Below are positions 57,332 through 64,000 of a stretch of 64,000 bases of DNA, in pieces; the stretch's first letter is position 1; each line of letters begins with the position of its first letter. Position numbers and translations under genes: made by a program. The notes beneath the pieces were generated by a model. The model was not told the DNA's origin. It ran no database searches and saw only the letters and a list, made by a program, of their open reading frames with translations. Source of the stretch: Strongylocentrotus purpuratus (taxonomy: Eukaryota; Echinodermata; Echinoidea; Camarodonta; Strongylocentrotidae). The stretch spans positions 20,511,480-20,575,479 of the forward strand of contig NW_022145606.1 in NCBI RefSeq assembly GCF_000002235.5, written 5' to 3'.

Positions 57332-59157
57332 ATGGCGGCACACTTCAGCTCTGCAGAAAACATCTGTGAAGGAGAGAACTGTCAATCAATCACAGATGTG
57401 ACGTACTACGTGAAGGAGAAGAAGAAGCTCTGCGATGACTGTGCCTCCAAAGAGGAATGCATCGGAAAAGTTAGAAAGGGTAGGCCAAATCTGTATTGTG
57501 AGAAGCATGATGGTGAAGAAATCAAACTGTATTGTAAAACACATAATGTAGCAGTGTGTCAATTATGCGCAACGATAGATCATCGTGACATGTCTTGCAT
57601 GCAACAGGATATAGAGGGCGCCATCATGGATAGTAGAGCAAGACTAAACATTCTAAAAGAAAAGGCAAAGGACAAATTGGAGCTTTGTCGAGTTATTGGA
57701 GTTCAGATTCATCAGTGTAGGACAGACACCGACACCCATCTTCAAGCTTTGAAAGATGAAGTAGATGCGGTAATCAATGAGGCGATCCAAACAGACAAAG
57801 ACAAAGAGAAGGAGGATGCTGCAAAAATCAACCAGGATACAGATGAAAAGAATCAGAAACTTCAAGATGAGATTCAGAAGATAAAGGAAAAGATTGGAAA
57901 GAACGATGAAGAGAGAGAAAAACGACTTGAACTAAACCGTACAAATGCAGAGAGGAGACGAGAACCCATTGACAATAAAGAGCATGGTCTTCAAACAGAC
58001 ATTAAGAACATCGCTGAAGAGAAAAAAAGAAAGATTAGTGAGTTGGAGAAAGCATGGCAGGATAACACAAAAACCACAAAGACTACAGTACAGACACTCG
58101 ATACAGTGCTCGAAAATGATCAAAATGTCGTAAAAGACGGGCATCGTGTGAAGACATCGGTGAGTGATGAACTAAAGAAGCCACTGAATGAGGGTGAGGT
58201 GAAACAAATCACTGATACTATATCGGGTGTGAGGTTTGTAAAGGGTGCTGGGAGAAAGAAGTATGATGGGAGGATTGATGGGTATGATGGGGAGTGGAAG
58301 CTCATTGATACACTCAATGTCGGTGATAAAATCAAATTTCCAGCCGTTGTAGGATACATATATGAATGCAATGTAATCATCACAGATAGCTTAAGTGATA
58401 GCCTACATACTTACATGTTAAATATATATACTAAAAACAGTCAGAGAGTGATAACCAGTAGTGGTACATCACGGATCCTCTCCTGTGCATTGCTGAATGA
58501 TGGCAAAAAAGTATGCGGTATTATATACTCAGTAGAGGTTGTACAGGGGACAGTTTGACTGAATCAATCAGTGTCTATGACAGAAAATGGAAGCACATCC
58601 ATGACGTCACAATACCAAAAAACACAACGCGTGATAACGCAAGGGTGGATGTAGCTGTTGACCGGGATGGGATGATCATCGCTGCTGAGTGGTGTCAGTC
58701 TCAGATATACGTCATCAACCCATCTGATGGTAAGATCATGAATACCATCACATGTAAACAGGATATAATAATGTATGGTGTACTATCATCAGGTCATATC
58801 ATCGCTCAACCCTTCCCACCGGATCACAGAGTGTTCATTATCGACAGACAAGGTGCCCAAAGGGAAATCTCCCACAGTGGTGTCATCCTCAATGCCTGCA
58901 TCGATCCTATGACAGACGACCTCTACGTCGTGACATCAGATGATGAGTATGGTACGTGTGTGATTGATCAGGTGATGAGCGGGGATGAAATCGAGAAGAG
59001 AAGAGTAGCATCATTCCCTCTATCAACCGAACTGGACTCACTGGAGGATAGGGAGTGTCACCTTCTATCATCTCGGGTGTTGATGACGTCATCAGGGAAA
59101 CTTTTTGCTTGCGATGGAGACAATATTCTCGTATTCAAAAACAGATTTATCCTCTAA
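57332..59157 (+). pseudogene. B-box gene 4 of the tandem array, frameshifted
   Basis: Starts at MAAHFSS with the conserved acceptor upstream. The first frame runs 408 residues to a stop at 58558 and contains the complete Cys-rich segment, B-box, coiled coil and the start of the propeller-like domain. Compared with copies 1-3, five extra bases lie just after the VCG codons (about 58519-58530), shifting the frame. The remaining propeller sequence continues intact in another frame to 59157, so the break is young. The upstream B-type flank also lacks the TATA and donor motifs of gene 3. Alternatives: a truncated but expressed B-box/coiled-coil protein lacking most of the propeller, an allele, or a sequencing error. 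Confidence 0.8.
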
Positions 59158-60471
59158 AATCGTATCCACTTTGAATACAGTTTTCCATGTTCACTACCGT
59201 AACGTACACACACGTTTAATACGTACAAACACATTGATGTGGTTATCATAACTAGCATCCCGAAAATGACATGTTTATTTTAATATGTGTGTTAGAACAT
59301 AAATGTCTATCAAGAGACTAATTACTTGGGCAGCAGAAATGCCAAAGCGATGGATCGACGAAACCGCGCACCGGGACGACCAGCTATAGCCACACACCTA
59401 GGAATATCATTGTTAAATTCAATAGCTATCGCACCCGAAAACAGGTCTACAGTGCACGATCTAAGTTAAAGAATCTTAGCGATGAGAATAAACACCATGT
59501 CTACATCAATGAAAGCCTCACTATTAAGAAGCGGAAAGAACTTCTTTGGAAGGTTAGAAACAAATTAAGGAAATCATTGATAAGACATGGACCCAAGTAA
59601 TTTTCAAACTGTCGAGTCAGGAATTCCACAGGGATCAATACTGGGTCATTATTTTTTTGCCTCTATGTGAATGGTATTTGTAACCTGCAACTCCAAGACA
59701 AAGCTTTCCTCAATGCAGATGACACGGCAGTGTTTCATCATGAAAAGGATCATAAAGTTTGTGAATGCAATCTCCCCAAAAGACTTTTCAAGTATCCTGA
59801 AATGGCTAAAATAAGATGGATGGTTTTTTAAATGCAAATAAAAGCCAAACAATACTATTTGGTTACAAAAGAAAAAATCTAAATAATAATATTTGTATTC
59901 AATACAGTGATAATATACTCGACTCAGTCAAAACTAAGAAAACAAATATCTAGGTGTAACAGATAAATGTCTATCATGGTCGCTACATGTAAGATAAGTT
60001 GTTAAGAAAGTATCGGGTACGATTGCCTGCATTAGACGTATACGCCATTATATTTCCCGTAACATTCTGATTACATTATACACTCTAAAAAAAAACTGCT
60101 CAATTTGAGTCAAAATGTTACTCTTTTGAGTAGTCAAAAGGGAACCACCCGACTTTTGAGTAAACTTTACTCAGCATGTGTTGAGTAACAAATCTACTCA
60201 TCTGTTGAGTAAAAATATTACTCAATAAAAGACTAAATCTCTACTCAGTTTGAATGAGTCAACCTTTACTCAATATTTACTCCTTTGTTGAGCGGTTCCC
60301 TTTTTTACTCAGTACTGAGTAGAAACGTAATCAACTCATGTCGAGTAAGAAACTGCTCATGAGTTGAGCCAAGTTTTACTCAATTAACGAGTACATGTTT
60401 TGACTCAAATTGTTTGAGCAATTTTTTGCTCAAATATTGAGTATGATGTTATCTGGGTAACGCTTAGTTGC

Positions 60472-60535
60472 TTAATCAATATTGAGTAAAAACATGTACT
60501 AAGTTAAGTACATGTTTTTACTCAATACTGATTAA
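60472..60535. repeat. 29-bp stem, 6-nt loop hairpin
   Basis: TTAATCAATATTGAGTAAAA... (60472-60500) and its inverse (60507-60535) differ at one position, around the loop AAGTTA. Confidence 0.9.
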
Positions 60536-61351
60536 AACAAAGGTGGATTCAACTAGGGTTTGAAACATCTTGTAGCAGTAGTCAACTGCTGCTTTCAATG
60601 AAGAGCATGAATAGGCGCTTCTCTCGATGACTACGTAACACTGTCCTGGCTTCATTGGTGTCCCTCGAAGTACAATCAAAAGCAGTTAGCTCCTTCCTCT
60701 GAAGGAGGCCAGAAAAAAAGTCCAAGCCAGTTCCTTCCTAAAATGATAAAAATGTTGATATGTAGTTAACATGATAGTAATTAACAAGGTAGAGGTTAAT
60801 TTATGTGCATTAAGTTTCGATAGGATGATGACAACTAATTGGTTTTGATAAAATCGGGGGGGGGAGGAAGTTGTCCTAATCCGAGTCCTAGGGGGTAATT
60901 GTCCTCTGGGTTGGTTGTCTTCAGAGGGTTATTTTCTGGGGGGGGGCGTAATTGTCCCGCTGGTAATTGGCCAATTGCCCAGGGGTAATTGTCCTACAAC
61001 CATCTGCATCAATAGGCCTACCCCAGGCCAATACGTGTTTAATACAAATACAATAAAGTAGGCTAGCTATTACCGGTCACTAAATTAATGCATGCACACT
61101 CGCCCTTAGAGAATTGCCCAAGTTCACAATCAAAATAATGACATCGACAGTGACAACAATAATTACACAATGTTGATCAACACAGTGTCCTTGAAACTTG
61201 ACTAAATATCACACGGTAGCTCTTTTAATATTATCATGAGGATTTCTTACCTAGAAATGTCGGTTGGAGCTGATCCAAGCTCGATCCATGAGCTCAGAAT
61301 TTCTTCCCAATGTGTCACATCTATCTCAGTTCTTTTGCATCCACTATGAAC

Positions 61352-61545
61352 ATGACAGACAAAGAAAGCGGACAAAATATACAGTTCCTCAGGTACACAA
61401 AGGAACATCCCTTCACTGCTATTATGTAGAAAGGTGAATATGCATGTGACACCTGTTCTACACATGTTTACATAATAGCAGAGAAGGGATGTTCCTTTGT
61501 CTACCTGGGGAACTGTATATTTTGTCCGCTTTCTTTGTCAGTCAT
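61352..61545. repeat. 77-bp inverted repeat with 40-nt loop
   Basis: Arms 61352-61428 and 61469-61545 are complementary with few mismatches (AAAGAAAGCGGACAAAATAT with its inverse; AAGGAACATCCCTTC with GAAGGGATGTTCCTT). A transcript would form a long hairpin. Confidence 0.9.
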
Positions 61546-62089
61546 CTCTCTGCACGCGCACATGCATGCACGAGACAGCTAATACACAACCGTAGTTTAC
61601 TCAAAATTGACACAAACGAAGTTCTTACTCAATGTTGAGTCATTGATTTACTCTTTATCGAAGGTAACATTTTTTTTTTTAATTTTTAAATCATCAACGA
61701 CCTATCACCACCATTTCAAATCCATGTATTAGTACAAAACTGGTATTGTATTCTACTCGTTCTAAACAGTCCATTATTCATTCAAAAATGTAAAAACAAA
61801 TTTTAAAATAAAAACCTTAGCGGTTTCAGGGGCTAAATTATTATAAATTACCCTGTAATATTCACAATTGTAAGTCTCTGCAAAGTCTTTGTTTTCCTCT
61901 TTCTTATTTATATTAGATTGAGTTGAATTATTGTATATGCCATGTATATTTGTACCTTTGTATGTATGTTTTGAATTTATGTTTTCATCGTTGTATAACG
62001 TTATTACTCTCTTGGAGATCAGGTCCAGAAATGGACTTGAAATAAGACCACCCTGTTGAAATAAAACTATAATACATAATAAATAAATA

Positions 62090-63590
62090 AAGGTACATAC
62101 CTGCTTTACACCAAGTACATGTTTAGGTATATTCATGTAATAGTTTTAAGTTGATTAACCGCTTTTTTCAGCTAGTGAAATCCAATCAAATTTGTTTTAT
62201 AGTCATGAGTAAACAAGATATAAAATTATGGGGGGGTGACAGGCAAAAAGACTTTCTTACAACTGAGCACAAATTGAATGATACACCTTTTGTCTCGTCA
62301 ATATTTCTAACAAACCCTTGTAAATAATATGCTTAACATTGCATAGCATTGTAATGTATCATGCAATAACATGCATAGCAAATATGCTTAGAACATATAA
62401 ACATGGTTGATTATATTATTTACTATATGCATTTTGACATGTTATTACAAAAAGAAAGAAAGAGTGTGTTTGCTGGATATAAATTTCCTTCTATTTTGCT
62501 ATAAACAGTGCGTTGAAAATTGATTTATATCACATAATTATATGTTTCCAAACAGAATATTCATTTATTACATTACATTGTAAAGTGATTTATATGTTCA
62601 TAAACAGAATATTGATTTACATTAATGAAGTTTCATAAATATAATACAATACATGTTTATAGCTGCATAATACCCAGTACTTGTGAGATACACATTTGTT
62701 GATTTTGTCATCTTTCTGTGAGACTATTTGTTATGTAGCATGTAGTTTAATAAAAGATGCTATACTATTGCATGAGGGTTTTTTTTTTTAATCTAACGCA
62801 CAACTTGTATAAAGCTGCATTATACTAAGTTTCTGCAACGTTTGATTCAATTTGTTGACTTTATTTTGGTAAGGCATATGTACATATTATGTATTCAACA
62901 AGTGCATTTTGATTGAATGACTAATACGATACACCATATAAATAGTTTGTAAAGGCTCGTTATCTTTAACAAATTAAAAACATTAAAACTATGCTCATTA
63001 TAATATACATAGAATAATACCCAAATATTTGCAAAGATTCAACATTATTGATGTTATCATTTCGTTTAATGGAATTTTTTTCCCTAGTCAAATGCAATAA
63101 CATTGAAATAAAACTCACACAATGTAGATGGCTGTACATTGTTTAGTTTGTCTAAGATTCAATATGTTAATTTATAATTTTGTTTTGATACATTCAATAT
63201 ATTAATGTTCCCAAAAAGTATATTTGATAGAATGAATAATATTATAATTATATATATGGAAAATTTCCATTATCTATCAAGGAAGTATTTATGTTACAAG
63301 TATGCTTATGGTATCTTAATAACACAATAAACCCAGTATTTGTAAAAATTAAAATCTGTTGATCTAGTTATTATCTTATGCTATATGTTAATCTTTGATA
63401 GAACAGATACTGCGTATTAAGTATTAGTATGATTTAATTTGTTGATTTTTCATCTGGCTATATGATATGTTGATTGTTTAAAGATACCAGTTTTGTGTGT
63501 TGAAACGTGAAATTAAATGCTATACAATGAAATAAATTACAGAGTTTTGTTATATATCAGGAGACCATAGGGTACCGAAGTATGGCGTCA
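62090..63590 (+). repeat. Degenerate ~180-bp tandem array, unit 4
   Basis: Resumes array-type sequence right after the LINE tail. Core motifs (CATGTTTATAGCTGCATAATACCCAG) at about 62650, 62805, 63000 and 63300. Ends at the next boundary block (TATGGCGTCATA at 63581). Confidence 0.65.
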
Positions 63591-64000
63591 TACTGACTAA
63601 GTTGTCAAGGTTACTGGCTCCAAACGATTGCGTGCTCAACAATAGTGTGGTGATCATACCAGCGCCAACCACTGAATTTGCCCTGTACCAGCCCGTAGAT
63701 TGAGTGATGTCAGTGTAAATCTCATACGCAGGCTCTGAACTAGTAAACTGGACGACGAGCGAATATCATGTTAGCGATTCTGTACTCTGTTCTGAGTACA
63801 ATTGATAACCATGGTCATCCATTAACAGTTTGCTAGAAGATGATTATGCAAAGGCAATGCCAAGCTCTACCCGGAATGCAATTAACAGACATTTTCGTGC
63901 ACAAATATTGTTTTTTAAGGCATTAACATTACATGTATTCAATGCCAACTCATATTCGGAATATTCAACAAGACATTAATGGGTTTTATATTAACTAATT
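63591..64000 (+). repeat. Start of a fifth duplication unit
   Basis: Boundary block CCAGCGCCAACCACTGAATTT and GTAAATCTCATACGCAGGC, matching about 48200-48420 and the start of the window. The array therefore probably continues to the right. Confidence 0.65.

Larger units (their letters stand above)
60084..61670. mobile_element. Palindrome-rich insertion nested in the LINE
   Basis: Filled with TTGAGTAA/TTACTCAA-type motifs in both orientations. 60105-60140 and 60390-60420 form inverted termini (CAATTTGAGTCAAAA with TTTTGACTCAAATTG), and GGGAACC/GGTTCCC pair further in, giving a foldback of about 350 bp. Further TTACTCAA motifs near 61606-61660 suggest the whole 1.6 kb is one element or two related ones. 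A possible - strand exon with a donor lies near 61250-61465. Confidence 0.6.
59310..62089 (+). mobile_element. LINE (Jockey/CR1-like), internally deleted and interrupted
   Basis: 59400-59600 encodes an ORF1-like segment (IIVKFNSYRTRKQVYSARSK ... VYINESLT). It is followed directly by reverse transcriptase motifs SGIPQGSILG, NADDTAVF and CIRRIRHYISRNILITLY up to about 60083, with several frame breaks. The sequence is interrupted by a palindrome-rich insertion (60084-61670), then resumes with a C-terminal AVSGAK motif near 61825 and a 3' end with AATAAATAAATAAAG at about 62089. It lies in the 3' region of gene 4, where unit 3 is continuous. An inactive copy. Confidence 0.7.
48160..63600 (+). repeat. 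Tandem duplication unit 4
   Basis: Boundary block at 48140-48310, GA tract, a second boundary block at 50640, two B-type modules, gene 4, LINE insertion and 180-bp array. Internal duplication of the B-type module makes its 5' flank the most rearranged of the four. Confidence 0.7.

Noticed and set aside
1-64000. Retrovirus, LTR element or Polinton copies
   Set aside because: I saw no long terminal direct repeats with TG..CA ends and no capsid, integrase or envelope motifs. The reverse transcriptase motifs present are of LINE type.

Overview
The window looks like AT-rich nuclear DNA of an echinoderm, most likely a sea urchin. That placement is inference. It rests on the style of the genes (large B-box/coiled-coil/propeller proteins with no RING), a tRNA-headed SINE of a type I associate with sea urchin genomes, many short inverted-repeat elements, and abundant GA/CT microsatellites. 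No organism name can be proved from the sequence alone.

The backbone is a tandem array of one gene duplicated four times on the + strand: 5955-7766, 18888-20693, 42481-44289 and 57332-59157. Each copy encodes a protein of about 600 residues with a Cys-rich N-terminus, a B-box zinc finger, a long charged coiled coil and a C-terminal beta-propeller-like domain, in one uninterrupted coding exon. Genes 1-3 have open reading frames. Gene 4 carries a 5-base insertion that cuts off most of the propeller, and its upstream flank has also lost promoter-like motifs.

The duplication unit includes long flanks as well as the gene. Unit 1 spans about 1-11270, unit 2 about 11270-23190, a composite unit 3 about 23190-48160, unit 4 about 48160-63600, and the start of a fifth lies at the right edge. 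The usual order is a boundary block, a GA tract, a 5' flank, a CT tract, the gene, and an AT-rich degenerate tandem array of about 180-bp monomers. Two kinds of 5' flank exist: A-type (before genes 1 and 2, plus an orphan copy at 23.2-37.4 kb with no gene after it) and B-type (before genes 3 and 4). This implies unequal exchange and loss of at least one gene.

The rest is mobile DNA. Because the units are paralogous, many insertions can be read against an empty site: a Harbinger-like element (24295-24595), a hAT-like element (18204-18496), a TA-flanked palindrome (56377-56515), elements at 50716-50920 and 50983-51700, and a 9.4-kb DNA transposon (25798-35196) with TA target duplications and a decayed multi-exon transposase-like gene on the - strand. 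A LINE (59.3-62.1 kb), itself split by a palindrome-rich insertion, sits downstream of gene 4. A 15-copy minisatellite with higher-order structure (38388-39305) is followed by an apparently perfect 562-bp tandem duplication (39561-40684).

Functionally, the genes are likely RING-less TRIM-like scaffold proteins of the kind that expand in invertebrate genomes. A role in immunity is possible but is not shown by the sequence. I recognised no retrovirus, LTR element or Polinton.
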